64,000 nucleotides of DNA from Parabacteroides massiliensis (GCF_900155425.1 NZ_LT700190.1:248001-312000), one strand, 5' to 3'; shown: positions 33,551-42,572, counted from the first letter of the stretch. Notes: generated by a model not told the origin, from the letters alone. Translations and numbers: made by a program.

Positions 33551-34936
33551 ATGGCAAAGAAAGCAAAAAAAGTCAAGAGCGCCAAAGGTGCGGAACTTCG
33601 GATAGTCAATCCCGATGCGGCTGGGATAGACATCGCGGACGGTATCATGCAGGTCTGCATCCCTGCTGACCGCTCCAAGGACAACAACCGTGCGTTCGGA
33701 GCATATACATCCGACCTGCATGCCATCTCGGCATGGCTTAGGGAATGTGGCATAAAGACAGTCGCAATGGAATCCACCGGGGTGTACTGGATACCGCTGT
33801 TCTGTCGTCTTCAGGAGGACGGGCTGGATGTCGTATTGACCAACGCAAGGGATGTGAAGAACATAACGGAGAGGAAAACCGACGAGTCGGATGCCGAATG
33901 GCTGATGTTGCTGCACCAGTACGGGTTGCTCAAGGCAAGTTTCCAACCGCACAACGACGCCAAACGGATGAGGACACTTACCCGTCATCGTGACACCCTC
34001 TCCCGTGAAGCCTCAAGCATGGTCCTGCGTATGCAGAAAGCCATGCAGCAGATGAATATAAAACTTACGCTTGTCCTGTCTGACATCACGGGAAAATCCG
34101 GCATACGTATCATCGAGGCCATTCTTGCAGGTGAACGTGACCCCAAGAAACTTGCGGAATTGGCTGACATCCAGTGCAAAACCCCGAAAGAGGAAATAGC
34201 CAAGGCACTTGAGGGCAACTGGGAAGAAGACCTCATGTTTGTCCTCAGACAAAACTATGATACTTTCAAACATTATTGTACCCAACTTGGCGAGTGCGAT
34301 GCAGAACTGGAGAAACTCATGGAAAACTACCGTGCGGAGGTTGCCAAAGTGGAAGATACTTCATATAGCCCGGCAAAAAAACGCCGCGATTATAAAAAGA
34401 CCAGGCATACCGTGAGCTTCGACGTGGAAAGGAAAGCATACGAAATGTGGGGAGTGAACGTTTTTGAGATACCGGGCATAAGCCACCTGACCGCACTTGA
34501 ACTGATGAGTGAACTGGGGCACGACTTTACCCGGAAGTTCCCGTCTTCCAAACAGTTCTGCTGTTGGTGCAACATCTCACCGAACACCAAGATATCAGGA
34601 GGAAAAAGAATATCAAGCCACGTGCCACACCGTCGGAACAATGTCGGGTTGATTTTTAGAAGTATCGCTTCTTCGCTCGCCAATGCGAAGAACCAATTGG
34701 GGAACTTCTACCGCAGAATACGTTCACGGGCCGGAGGTAAAGCCGCAGTCATTGCCACTGCCCACAAGGTAGCCGAGATATTCTTTGCCATGGTTGCAAA
34801 CCAAACAACTTATAATCCGGAAAGAGTAGGTATAGACGAGAAAGTATTACTCGAAAAACGGATTACAAGATACAAACGTGAATTAGAACGAATTACAGGC
34901 ACACATATAGAAATTGGCAATGCATGTGTTCCATAG
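33551..34936 (+). CDS. IS110-family transposase (DEDD recombinase)
   Basis: A 461-residue transposase from the ATG at 33551. The N-terminal RuvC-like DEDD domain shows DAAGIDIADG (Asp), VAMESTGVYWIPLF (Glu) and ERKTDESDAEWLMLL (two Asp). The C-terminal transposase_20 domain shows FEIPGISHLTALELMSELG and KQFCCWCNISPNTKISGG, containing the region with the catalytic serine. It lies between the DUF3987 and DUF6371 genes of the mobilizable element, disrupting their operon without breaking either coding region. The longer upstream frame overlaps the RNA leader and was not used. Confidence 0.85.
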   Translation: MAKKAKKVKSAKGAELRIVNPDAAGIDIADGIMQVCIPADRSKDNNRAFGAYTSDLHAISAWLRECGIKTVAMESTGVYWIPLFCRLQEDGLDVVLTNARDVKNITERKTDESDAEWLMLLHQYGLLKASFQPHNDAKRMRTLTRHRDTLSREASSMVLRMQKAMQQMNIKLTLVLSDITGKSGIRIIEAILAGERDPKKLAELADIQCKTPKEEIAKALEGNWEEDLMFVLRQNYDTFKHYCTQLGECDAELEKLMENYRAEVAKVEDTSYSPAKKRRDYKKTRHTVSFDVERKAYEMWGVNVFEIPGISHLTALELMSELGHDFTRKFPSSKQFCCWCNISPNTKISGGKRISSHVPHRRNNVGLIFRSIASSLANAKNQLGNFYRRIRSRAGGKAAVIATAHKVAEIFFAMVANQTTYNPERVGIDEKVLLEKRITRYKRELERITGTHIEIGNACVP

Positions 34937-34975
34937 AAGAAACATGGAGAATATTCAAAGATTAACCCGTGACAT

Positions 34976-35025
34976 TTTTGTCGGTTTTGACACTTTCCTA
35001 ACGAGAAATGACAATAACGACAAAA
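34976..35025. repeat. Inverted repeat between transposase and DUF6371 gene
   Basis: TTTTGTCG (34976-34983) and CGACAAAA (35018-35025), each next to GTGAC/TGACAC motifs. Could belong to the IS right end or to the leader of the DUF6371 gene. The exact IS right end could not be fixed. Confidence 0.35.
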
Positions 35026-35051
35026 GTGACACACCTAAAAAGAAACATACA

Positions 35052-36137
35052 ATGAGTACACATAGATTCATATTAGAACCCTACAAAGGTATCAGCACTC
35101 GGCATACTTGCCCGAACTGTCACCGTCAAAGATGCTTTTCCAAGTACATTGATACAGAGAAGCAAATCCAATTCCCAAAGTATGTAGGACGTTGTGACCA
35201 TGAGCAGAAATGCGGTTATCACTTCACGCCTCGTGATTACTTTGAGCAGAATCCGTCAGAAAAAGATAAGCTCGCAGAGAATAGTTTCAGAAACTATGCA
35301 CCTATAAAAGAGATACAACCAATAGCCACATCCTACATAGATTTGGATATAGTCAACCAATCATTGCGTGGCTATCCTACGAACAAGTTGTTTCAATTTC
35401 TATCGGCTCAGTTCGGAGAAACAGAAACATTAAAACTCATGAAGAAATACAAGGTTGGTACATCCAAATATTGGGACGGTGCAACCGTATTCTGGCAGAC
35501 GGACAATCAGAATAAAGTCCGCACGGGTAAGATAATGCTTTACAATTCCGAAACTGGCAAGCGGATAAAAGAGCCATACAATCATGTCACATGGGTACAC
35601 TCCGTACTGCACAAAGGCGATTATAATCTGAAGCAATGTTTCTTCGGAGAGCATCTGCTTTCTGAAGACAAAAGCCGTCCTGTTGCACTGGTCGAAAGCG
35701 AGAAAACGGCACTCGTTGCCTCCTACTATCTACCGCAATTCCTATGGATAGCATCCGGTGGAAAGAACGGTTGCTTCAATGCCAACAGCCTATCCGTTCT
35801 GGCTGGAAGAACCGTTGTATTATTTCCCGATTTGGGAGCGACAGACTATTGGCAGAGCAAAATCGGTTTGATGAAAAGATATGGAATTGAAGTGCAGATG
35901 TTCGATTATCTGGAAGCCCATGCCAACGAAAAAGAGCGAAAAGAGGGATACGACATAGCCGATTATCTGCTCAAAGTGAAGCCCGACGAAGCCATCCTTC
36001 AGCAGATGATTAAGAGAAATCCTGTCTTAAAAACACTGATAGAGACATTCGGTTTGAAGCTCGTCAGCGTACAACAAGGCACTCCACGACCGAAGGTTTC
36101 ACCACCTAAGAAACGAGGATTCAGACTTTGGACTTAG
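35052..36137 (+). CDS. DUF6371 primase-like protein
   Basis: A 361-residue protein from the ATG at 35052 (upstream in-frame codons belong to the IS110 side). An N-terminal zinc-finger-like part is seen: HTCPNCHRQRCFSKYIDTEK and GRCDHEQKCGYHFTPRDYF. A toprim-like middle follows with PVALVESEKTALVASYYLP, LWIASGGKNGCF and VVLFPDLGATDYW, then a basic tail. This is the usual primase-like partner of DUF3987 on Bacteroides mobilizable elements, thought to prime replication of transferred DNA. The truncated primase at 26424 is a distant relative. Confidence 0.8.
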   Translation: MSTHRFILEPYKGISTRHTCPNCHRQRCFSKYIDTEKQIQFPKYVGRCDHEQKCGYHFTPRDYFEQNPSEKDKLAENSFRNYAPIKEIQPIATSYIDLDIVNQSLRGYPTNKLFQFLSAQFGETETLKLMKKYKVGTSKYWDGATVFWQTDNQNKVRTGKIMLYNSETGKRIKEPYNHVTWVHSVLHKGDYNLKQCFFGEHLLSEDKSRPVALVESEKTALVASYYLPQFLWIASGGKNGCFNANSLSVLAGRTVVLFPDLGATDYWQSKIGLMKRYGIEVQMFDYLEAHANEKERKEGYDIADYLLKVKPDEAILQQMIKRNPVLKTLIETFGLKLVSVQQGTPRPKVSPPKKRGFRLWT

Positions 36138-36165
36138 GGAGAGAAATCGAGACTTTTTTACTGTA

Positions 36166-36207
36166 GCAAGTTAATGTCGGTGTATTACATTTCCCGACCA
36201 CTTGCTC
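36166..36207. other. oriT candidate hairpin (element 2)
   Basis: AGCAAGT (36166-36172) and GTCGG (36177-36181) are mirrored by CCGAC (36195-36199) and ACTTGCT (36201-36207) in the 130-bp gap before mobC. The ACTTGCT shoulder is shared with the candidate at 26359. Confidence 0.6.
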
Positions 36208-36268
36208 CTCAAAAAGTCAGAGGAGGCAGCTCCCGATGGTCACAAATTATTCACTAAAAACAATTCAC

Positions 36269-36577
36269 ATGGAAAAGAAATATACAATAACACTCCGGCT
36301 GTCATATCAGCAACACGCATGGCTTGGTGCGCTTTGCAGACGGAGTAAGCAAACCCAAAGCGAAGTCATCCGTTCGCTCATCGAGAACGGTTCAGTTCGT
36401 GAACGAATCACGCAAGAGCATATTCACATCATCCGGCAACTGATTGGTGAAAGTACCAATCTCAATCAGTTGGCAAGACAAGCGAACACCTACGGTTTCT
36501 TTGCTGTTGCGGACAGATGCGAAGAAATGGCTCAGCACATTAATCAACTTATAAAACAGCTGAAAGATGATAGGTAA
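36269..36577 (+). CDS. mobC: MobC-like relaxosome protein (element 2)
   Basis: A 102-residue protein from the ATG at 36269: ITLRLSYQQHAWLGALCRRS, SEVIRSLIENGSVRERITQE and the family motif IRQLIGESTNLNQLARQANT. It binds oriT and assists the relaxase. It overlaps the relaxase start by 11 nt. An ATG 33 nt further upstream would add 11 residues but lies close to the oriT candidate. Same family as the protein at 25882. Confidence 0.85.
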   Translation: MEKKYTITLRLSYQQHAWLGALCRRSKQTQSEVIRSLIENGSVRERITQEHIHIIRQLIGESTNLNQLARQANTYGFFAVADRCEEMAQHINQLIKQLKDDR

Positions 36578-37508
36578 ACAGACTAAAGGGACATCGTTCG
36601 GTGGATGCGTCCGCTATGTCCTCAAAGAGGAAAAATCCAAACTATTGGAAGCGGTCGGAATAGAAGGGACACCCGAACAGATGGCAGAGCAATTTGAGCT
36701 ACAAGCCTTACTCAACGACAAGGTAAAGAATATTGTCGGACACACTTCGCTCAACTTCTCACCGGAAGACAGTGCAAGATTAAAGTCCGATGATGCTTTG
36801 ATGCTGAGCATAGCACACGACTATATGAAACTGATGGGTATTGAAAACACGCAATACATCATTGCCCGGCATATCGACCGTGAGCATCCGCATTGTCATA
36901 TCGTTTTCAACCGAGTGGATAATAACGGCAAGACGATTAGCGACAAGAACGATTTCCGTAGGAATGAGAAAGTCTGCAAAATGCTGACCGCCAAATATCG
37001 CTTGCACTTTGCCAATGGTAAAGACCATATCAAAGAGGAACGCTTGCGCCCCTACGACAAGGCAAAGCACGAGATATACAAGGCATTGAAAGAAGAACTG
37101 CCCAAAGCTTATAGTTGGGAAGACTTGAAAGATGCGCTTGCCGACCGTGACATTGATATGAAATTCAAGGTCAGCCGGACTACACGAGAAATACAAGGTG
37201 TCAAATTTGAACATAACGGCTTTTCTTTTTCCGGTTCAAAAGTAGGTCGAGAGTTCAGCTACTTGAATATCGACAACCGACTGGAAGAGAATGCTTGTGC
37301 ATCCTTGTTGGAGTCAGCCAAACAGAAACTCAGAGAACAGAAAGAAGAGGTACAGCCAAGCGTTTCCCATTCCGATGATGGCTTTGGCATCAGTCTCGGT
37401 TTGCTAAACGGGAACTCGTCCTACGATGCCACTGCCGCAGAAGAAGCAGAGTTCAATCGCCTGATGAAAAAGAAAAAGACTAAGCGCAAGCGAGGCTTTC
37501 ATTTATAA
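36567..37508 (+). CDS. Relaxase/mobilization nuclease (element 2)
   Basis: A 313-residue relaxase: N-terminus MIGKQTKGTSFGGCVRYVLK, metal-binding HPHCHIVFNRVDNNGKTISD at about residues 108-127, basic C-terminus KKKKTKRKRGFHL. It nicks oriT and leads the strand out during mobilization by a resident conjugative element. Homologous along its length to the relaxase at 24938. Overlap with mobC indicates coupled translation. Confidence 0.9.
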   Translation: MIGKQTKGTSFGGCVRYVLKEEKSKLLEAVGIEGTPEQMAEQFELQALLNDKVKNIVGHTSLNFSPEDSARLKSDDALMLSIAHDYMKLMGIENTQYIIARHIDREHPHCHIVFNRVDNNGKTISDKNDFRRNEKVCKMLTAKYRLHFANGKDHIKEERLRPYDKAKHEIYKALKEELPKAYSWEDLKDALADRDIDMKFKVSRTTREIQGVKFEHNGFSFSGSKVGREFSYLNIDNRLEENACASLLESAKQKLREQKEEVQPSVSHSDDGFGISLGLLNGNSSYDATAAEEAEFNRLMKKKKTKRKRGFHL

Positions 37509-37542
37509 TCCATTATTATTAACATCTTAAATTCAATTATTT

Positions 37543-37941
37543 ATGGTACAAAAAGATTTAATTCTTGATTTCAATCTCTACTTGTGTGAGAAATTTGGCT
37601 ACAGAGAAAGCTGTAGCGTGATGCCACATGCCAACGGCTTTTGTATGGACATTCGGGAACGTGACTTAGACTGCTATATCCGCTTCTGGGAGTATAGCTG
37701 TGGAAGAGGCAACTTCCCCGACTGGTCTATCATCATTGTGCGTAGTAACTTCAAGGAGAACCAAGAAGAAAACCTGAAAGACTTGGCTCGGTTCTTCAAG
37801 GAGTACATGCCACGCTACGGTTACAAATACCTCTGCACCGAAGATGATGACTACAAGTATTATCAGACACTTGGCTTAAAGTGTATCATGGACGGTTTTT
37901 GTCCCAATTATGCATTAGCACTAAAGGATTTGAATGTCTGA
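37543..37941 (+). CDS. Unknown small protein of the mobilizable element
   Basis: A 132-residue soluble protein, MVQKDLILDFNLYLCEKFGY, with FCMDIRERDLDCYIRFWEYS, WSIIIVRSNFKENQEENL and a C-terminal YQTLGLKCIMDGFCPNYAL. Many aromatic and Cys residues; no known motif. It follows the relaxase by 34 nt and ends at a strong terminator, so it is the last gene of the mobilization operon. Its function is unknown. Confidence 0.6.
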   Translation: MVQKDLILDFNLYLCEKFGYRESCSVMPHANGFCMDIRERDLDCYIRFWEYSCGRGNFPDWSIIIVRSNFKENQEENLKDLARFFKEYMPRYGYKYLCTEDDDYKYYQTLGLKCIMDGFCPNYALALKDLNV

Positions 37942-37958
37942 GACATGGTTTTAGAGTT

Positions 37959-37990
37959 AAGGAGGGGATTTTTCCTCTCCTTTTCTTTTT
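37959..37990 (+). terminator. Terminator of the mobilization operon
   Basis: AAGGAGGGG (37959-37967) pairs with CCTCTCCTT (37974-37982) through one G-T, followed by TTTTCTTTTT. It lies 18 nt after the stop at 37941. Confidence 0.75.
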
Positions 37991-38126
37991 CGATGTGCCC
38001 TAATGAGCTGATTCCTCTATTATGAATGTTGGCAATAAAAGTGTTATTACTACATTTCTCATAATATATGCAATGATTGAGAGCGAAGAAATTACTGTAT
38101 CAGGTTATTTCGCTCTACATATTACA

Positions 38127-39053
38127 TCATTTCCCCAACGACTTAAAGACCTTCGCAATACAACGCTTTTTCTGTTCCATATTGGGATGAACATATAAGT
38201 CTAAAGTGGTCGAAATATTGGAATGTCCTAACAATACACTAACGGTCTTGTAATCACAGCCAGCTTCTATACAACGAGTGGCAAAGCTATGGCGCAGGCC
38301 ATGATATTTCAATTTGGGAATACCTAATTTCGCCATTAATTTGCCGTAATAATTACGGTAAGTACGAGGCTCGGTTGGATATTCATCATTAGTCAAAACA
38401 TAGAAATCTTCATTAACGACCTTCTTCAGTGGTTTTACCATTGCAAGAAGGTCCTTTGTCATAGGAATTTTCCGACATGAGTTTTGTGTCTTGGGAGTGT
38501 TGATAACCAGCTCGGTATATTTCTCCGTCCCATTAATAATGTAAATCCGTTCAATTGTACGATTGACTGTTATCGTTCCCTCTGAAACATTGATGTCACT
38601 CCACTTCAAAGCGCAGACTTCCCCTATACGAAGTCCGGTACAAAGACTGATGTAGATACCCAGTCCAGCAAAGGAAAAATGACTTTGAATATGATTGAGT
38701 ATTTTCTTGTGATTAGCAACCGATAGTACTTCCAATTCTTTGGTTGTTGAAGAAGACGGATATTTGATGTCCCACTCTTGATAATCCATCCATTCATTTT
38801 TTACGCCGAATTTCATAACCATTTTCAGTACAATCAAAATGTCTTTTACGGATTTCACATTCAGTCCATTCTCTATTTTCTGCAAAACAAATTCTTGCAC
38901 AGCCTGTTCATGGAGTGTATCGCTTTCTCCAAAATTTGGAAGAATATGATTTTCCAAGATAAGCACATAAGCAGCCATTGTGGACTGCTTCACATAAGGT
39001 TGCTTGTACTCTTTCCATGCAACCGAGATTTCTCTAATTGTTTTCTGTCCCAT
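38127..39053 (-). CDS. Tyrosine recombinase adjoining the hsdS cassettes (specificity-gene invertase)
   Basis: A 308-residue recombinase with a complete catalytic set: CTGLRIGEVCALKW (Arg-I), NTPKTQNS (Lys), HGLRHSFATR (HxxR), LGHSN and the nucleophile in LDLYVHP. No separate arm-binding domain is evident, as in XerC/D-type invertases. It sits 51 nt from the outer 30-bp inverted repeat of the hsdS cluster and is not near an element end, so it most likely shuffles the specificity genes rather than integrating DNA. Confidence 0.8.
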   Translation of the reverse strand: MGQKTIREISVAWKEYKQPYVKQSTMAAYVLILENHILPNFGESDTLHEQAVQEFVLQKIENGLNVKSVKDILIVLKMVMKFGVKNEWMDYQEWDIKYPSSSTTKELEVLSVANHKKILNHIQSHFSFAGLGIYISLCTGLRIGEVCALKWSDINVSEGTITVNRTIERIYIINGTEKYTELVINTPKTQNSCRKIPMTKDLLAMVKPLKKVVNEDFYVLTNDEYPTEPRTYRNYYGKLMAKLGIPKLKYHGLRHSFATRCIEAGCDYKTVSVLLGHSNISTTLDLYVHPNMEQKKRCIAKVFKSLGK

Positions 39054-39103
39054 AATCGTATATTAATATGTTGTACATATAATTAGAGAATAATAAATCC
39101 CAG

Positions 39104-39133
39104 ATGTTCCCCCTTTGAGATTTCCAGAGTTTA
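39104..39133. repeat. Outer 30-bp inverted repeat, left copy
   Basis: Begins ATGTTCCCCCTTTGAG; the exact reverse complement is at 42501-42530. It covers the codons for VPPLRFPEF at the start of both long hsdS cassettes. Recombination here would exchange the complete variable gene. Confidence 0.85.
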
Positions 39134-40308
39134 GTGGGGAGTGGAAATGTACGACTATCGGAAATATCGGAGATATAAAAAATGGACCTTTTGGAAGCGT
39201 ACTACATGCTGAAGATTATGTCGAAAATGGAATACCAATAGTAACAACCGAGCATTTCAAAACGGGTTTAATGCCCTCTGACAAATTCGGAATACCACAA
39301 GTGTCTAACGAGGATTATATACGCTTAAAAGGATACAGACTTGAAACTAACGACATTGTGTTTTCTCGTGTCGGGTCAGTTGATATAAATGCCCATGTTG
39401 GTATTGAGCAAAATGGATGGTTATTCTCGGGTAGAGTTTTGAGAGTCCGCCCGAAGTATGATATTGATTCTCTGTTTCTACATTATGCGTTATCTACTGA
39501 AGCTGTCAAGCGAGATATTCGTAACCGTGCTGTGGGGCAAACTATGCCCTCAATAAATACACCGATACTTTCATCGACAACAATACAACTTCCAAAGGAT
39601 CTTTTTGAACAAAAGAAAGTTGCCCATTTCCTCAGACTACTAGATGAACGCATAATAACTCAAAACAAAATCATTGAGGACTTGAAGAAACTAAAGTCTG
39701 CGATTAGTAAACATTTGTTCGCACGCAAAGATTTGTTAGAAACTACTATATGCTTGTCGAATATTGCGACATTGAAAAATGGTTACGCATTCCAGAGTGG
39801 CAAGTATAATGCACTGGGCAAATGGAAAATCCTCACAATAACAAATGTGTCTGGCGAGCGATATATAAACGATGAAGATTACAATTGCATAATCAACTTG
39901 CCGAACGATATACAAGACCACCAAGTTTTAAAAGAAGGAGATATTTTAATCTCTCTTACGGGTAATGTTGGGCGTGTTTCTCTTTGTAAGGATGGAGACT
40001 ATTTGCTCAACCAACGAGTTGGTTTGTTACAACTTGCGAAAAATGTAAATCAAGAGTTTCTATATCAAATTTTATCTTCTCAAAGATTTGAAAATAGTAT
40101 GATTGCTTGTGGTCAAGGTGCTGCCCAAATGAATATTGGCAAAGGGGATGTAGAAAGCTATGTATTACCATATTCCTCGAATGTCAATAACATTCTTTTG
40201 GTCGCAAAAATATTACACTCATACGATGAGTACATCATTAATGAGCAGCGGAAACTAACATTGCTAACCATGCAGAAGCAATATTTCCTTGCCCAGATGT
40301 TTATATGA
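39106..40308 (+). CDS. hsdS: Silent full-length hsdS cassette
   Basis: About 400 codons of a type I specificity subunit with two target-recognition domains (about 10-150 and 210-345) and two conserved helices (ITQNKIIEDLKKLKSAI; the tail LTMQKQYFLAQMFI). There is no ATG: the frame runs through the repeat VPPLRFPEFSGEWK with stops just upstream, so it is not expressed in this orientation. Inversion across the 30-bp repeats would place it behind the start codon at 42564. It points opposite to the expressed gene. Confidence 0.8.
   Translation, partial: VPPLRFPEFSGEWKCTTIGNIGDIKNGPFGSVLHAEDYVENGIPIVTTEHFKTGLMPSDKFGIPQVSNEDYIRLKGYRLETNDIVFSRVGSVDINAHVGIEQNGWLFSGRVLRVRPKYDIDSLFLHYALSTEAVKRDIRNRAVGQTMPSINTPILSSTTIQLPKDLFEQKKVAHFLRLLDERIITQNKIIEDLKKLKSAISKHLFARKDLLETTICLSNIATLKNGYAFQSGKYNALGKWKILTITNVSGERYINDEDYNCIINLPNDIQDHQVLKEGDILISLTGNVGRVSLCKDGDYLLNQRVGLLQLAKNVNQEFLYQILSSQRFENSMIACGQGAAQMNIGKGDVESYVLPYSSNVNNILLVAKILHSYDEYIINEQRKLTLLTMQKQYFLAQMFI
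39661..39678. repeat. Central 18-bp inverted repeat, left copy
   Basis: CAAAACAAAATCATTGAG, inverted at 41974-41991. It encodes QNKIIE in the spacer helix between the two recognition domains, so recombination here swaps only the second domain. Confidence 0.7.
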
Positions 40309-40876
40309 ACATCTGTTGCAATAGATATAGCTTTTGTTTCTGCATGACATTCTGTATTCTTTCTTCAATCTCGGCTTTTCTTTCAAGCGATGACAGAAAA
40401 GTTGAGATTTTTATTTGCCACTCAATTTTTGGTACTATTATTTTGAACATTGCCAAGTCTTTCTTCTGAATATTGGGTAAGCCAGAACCTATACGCAGTT
40501 TCATTATGGCATCCTCATTCGATTTAAGATAATGGTACAAGTACATATTATCCACCTTGTCTGCAATGTTTTGAATGGAATAACAATGACCACCGCTCCA
40601 AAATGGTGAGGTGTTGAATTGTACATACCCACAAGAGTTTCCGCCCTCACTTATTGAAATAGTACTGGCTTCTACATTGTAATTGTCATAATAGCCAGAT
40701 GGCTCTGTACCACCATTCATTACATAATAATTACCACTATCAGAGAGATTTTCCCCATTGATTTGTTTACCCTTAACAATGTCACATAGATCAGACAGTA
40801 GAACAGTAAAACCTTTTACGCTTTTGAAAAGTCTTTCTGAAATCGCAGACCTACAAACTTTACAATCCTTAATCAA
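40301..40876 (-). CDS. hsdS: Silent half hsdS cassette (second recognition domain)
   Basis: About 191 codons matching only the C-terminal half of HsdS: spacer start CRSAISERLFK, one recognition domain (GKQINGENLSDSGNYYVMNG) and the closing helix KQKLYLLQQMFI. No first domain and no expression signal. It converges with the long silent cassette (8-nt overlap of the 3' ends) and is a donor of a second recognition domain. Confidence 0.75.
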   Translation of the reverse strand: MIKDCKVCRSAISERLFKSVKGFTVLLSDLCDIVKGKQINGENLSDSGNYYVMNGGTEPSGYYDNYNVEASTISISEGGNSCGYVQFNTSPFWSGGHCYSIQNIADKVDNMYLYHYLKSNEDAIMKLRIGSGLPNIQKKDLAMFKIIVPKIEWQIKISTFLSSLERKAEIEERIQNVMQKQKLYLLQQMFI

Positions 40877-41417
40877 AGGACTAAGAGTATGTTGTATGCA
40901 AAGAGTTTATGGCAATAACGTGTATTTAAGCGAAATTGCACAAATATATCAGCCGCAAACAATATCTTCAACAGAATTAACAGAAGATGGTTTTCTTGTA
41001 TATGGGGCAAATGGGATTATTGGCAAATATAAGGATTACAATCATGAAACGGAACAAATTTGTATAACTTGCCGTGGAAATACTTGTGGTATGGTAAATT
41101 ATACAAAACCAATGTCTTGGATAACTGGAAATGCAATGGTGATAAATACAGATAAGTATCAAGATAAGGTGTGTAAGAGATATTTATATCATTATCTTTC
41201 TGCGTATAACTTCAATAGTATTATTTCTGGCTCTGGACAGCCGCAAATAGTACGTACTCCATTGGAAAAGTTAAAAATAACATTGCCCACTATTTCTGAA
41301 CAAAAACAGAAGGCAATTATTTTTGATAAAATTCAAGACAAAATAGATATTAATCATAAAGTATTAAATCTTTATATAGGTCAAAAGCAGTATCTACTCC
41401 GTCAAATGTTCATATAA
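40860..41417 (+). CDS. hsdS: Silent half hsdS cassette (second recognition domain)
   Basis: Homology to HsdS starts at LQSLIKG (40860), the spacer helix of the expressed gene, and runs through one recognition domain (LTEDGFLVYGANGIIGKYKD, CITCRGNTCGMVN) to GQKQYLLRQMFI. An upstream ATG at 40758 lies in sequence of the neighbouring cassette's other strand and is not meaningful. It is head-to-head with the other half cassette and convergent with the expressed gene. Confidence 0.75.
   Translation, partial: LQSLIKGLRVCCMQRVYGNNVYLSEIAQIYQPQTISSTELTEDGFLVYGANGIIGKYKDYNHETEQICITCRGNTCGMVNYTKPMSWITGNAMVINTDKYQDKVCKRYLYHYLSAYNFNSIISGSGQPQIVRTPLEKLKITLPTISEQKQKAIIFDKIQDKIDINHKVLNLYIGQKQYLLRQMFI
40866..40880. 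repeat. Inner 15-bp inverted repeat, left copy
   Basis: TCCTTAATCAAAGGA, whose reverse complement is at 41950-41964 in the expressed hsdS. Inversion would exchange the second recognition domains of the expressed gene and this half cassette. Confidence 0.65.
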
Positions 41418-42564
41418 ACATCTGGCGGAGCAAGTATTGCTTCAAATAATTATAGGAATCATACTGTGCGATTTGATTTGATAGTTTTCTTTCCAAAGAT
41501 TGCATTAGGTTTGCGATGAAACTTTGCTTACTTTTACAAGGTATAGGCAACCTTAAATCCGTGAGAGTTGATAGCACTATATAAGGAGTGTTGCTTGAAC
41601 TCTTTTCTATTGCAATTCTTTTGGGTAGCAGTACTTTTAACGCCCATTTAATGTATTGGATATTTTCGGAGAACAAGTCTAATACATAAGTCCTTTGATA
41701 AGCATTAAACTTTCCCTTATAATAATTGATATATCCCAAATTAGCACCATTTCCAGAGATTAGTAAAGCTTCTGTATCAAAAGCGAAGCTATCAATTTTG
41801 AATGGTTGTTCTGCACAAGTAAAAAATGGATAAATCCCATTATCTACCTGTGCATTTGCATCAAGTTTCCCTGTTGTAATTTGACAAATATCACCAAGTT
41901 TTACATATGTGTTTCCACTTGTTGATTCTTTAATGCAATGCTGTGCAATTCCTTTGATTAAGGACTGCAGTTTCTCAATGATTTTGTTTTGGGTGTCAAT
42001 ACGATCATCAAGAAGTGATAATAATTTGGCTATTTTTTGTTGTTCGGGTAAAGTTGGATTGTAGGTTTTAATTGCTTTTAAATGTTCTCCGTATAGATGA
42101 ACAATAGATACACCCTGCGCTACTCTTGCAATATCATATTTACGCTTACCATTCAACTGATAACTCATAAATGCACCATCGTATTGATGCAAGCTAATGA
42201 CATTCAAATCACCTCCAAATAGAATATTATCAAATGGGACACATCGTGCAGTGGCAATATCAACGGCAGTTTCACCAGAGCAAGGAATGATTACATCATT
42301 AGCTTTACTCCTTTTAAGTTTAGAACCGTTAATATCAGTCTTACTTTCAACTTGCTTGATGATTTCGGATTTGTACTTAGTATATAATTCACCATATAGG
42401 ATACATGGCTCGCCATCCTCAGAAAGTTGTTCTTTGGATATTCCAATTCCTTTTGACAAAGTAGCAATATTATCTAATTGCTCTGCTTTCCACTCCTCCG
42501 TAAACTCTGGAAATCTCAAAGGGGGAACATTGAGGATTTTTTTATCTTTATTATCTATTGCCAT
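41410..42564 (-). CDS. hsdS: Expressed type I specificity subunit HsdS
   Basis: A 384-residue HsdS with its own ATG (MAIDNKDKKILNVPPLRFPE). Two recognition domains read the two halves of the bipartite target. The spacer is TQNKIIEKLQSLIKGI, the second domain contains GDICQITTGKLDANAQV and the C-terminal helix is YLKQYLLRQMFI. It is downstream of hsdM and the DinD/RhuM fusion on the same strand. All three inverted-repeat copies needed to exchange either one or both domains lie in this gene, so its current sequence is one of several possible states. Confidence 0.9.
   Translation of the reverse strand: MAIDNKDKKILNVPPLRFPEFTEEWKAEQLDNIATLSKGIGISKEQLSEDGEPCILYGELYTKYKSEIIKQVESKTDINGSKLKRSKANDVIIPCSGETAVDIATARCVPFDNILFGGDLNVISLHQYDGAFMSYQLNGKRKYDIARVAQGVSIVHLYGEHLKAIKTYNPTLPEQQKIAKLLSLLDDRIDTQNKIIEKLQSLIKGIAQHCIKESTSGNTYVKLGDICQITTGKLDANAQVDNGIYPFFTCAEQPFKIDSFAFDTEALLISGNGANLGYINYYKGKFNAYQRTYVLDLFSENIQYIKWALKVLLPKRIAIEKSSSNTPYIVLSTLTDLRLPIPCKSKQSFIANLMQSLERKLSNQIAQYDSYNYLKQYLLRQMFI
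41950..41991. repeat. Inner and central inverted repeats, right copies
   Basis: TCCTTTGATTAAGGA (41950-41964) pairs with 40866-40880, and CTCAATGATTTTGTTTTG (41974-41991) pairs with 39661-39678. Both lie in the spacer-helix codons of the expressed gene. Confidence 0.65.
42501..42530. repeat. Outer 30-bp inverted repeat, right copy
   Basis: Perfect reverse complement of 39104-39133, covering codons 12-21 of the expressed hsdS. The 3.4 kb between the copies contains all four cassettes. Confidence 0.85.
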
Positions 42565-42572
42565 AGTTGTTA

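Noticed and set aside
38127-39053. Integrase marking an element end at 38100
   Set aside because: The protein lacks an arm-binding domain and sits next to inverted hsdS repeats, so an invertase explains it better.
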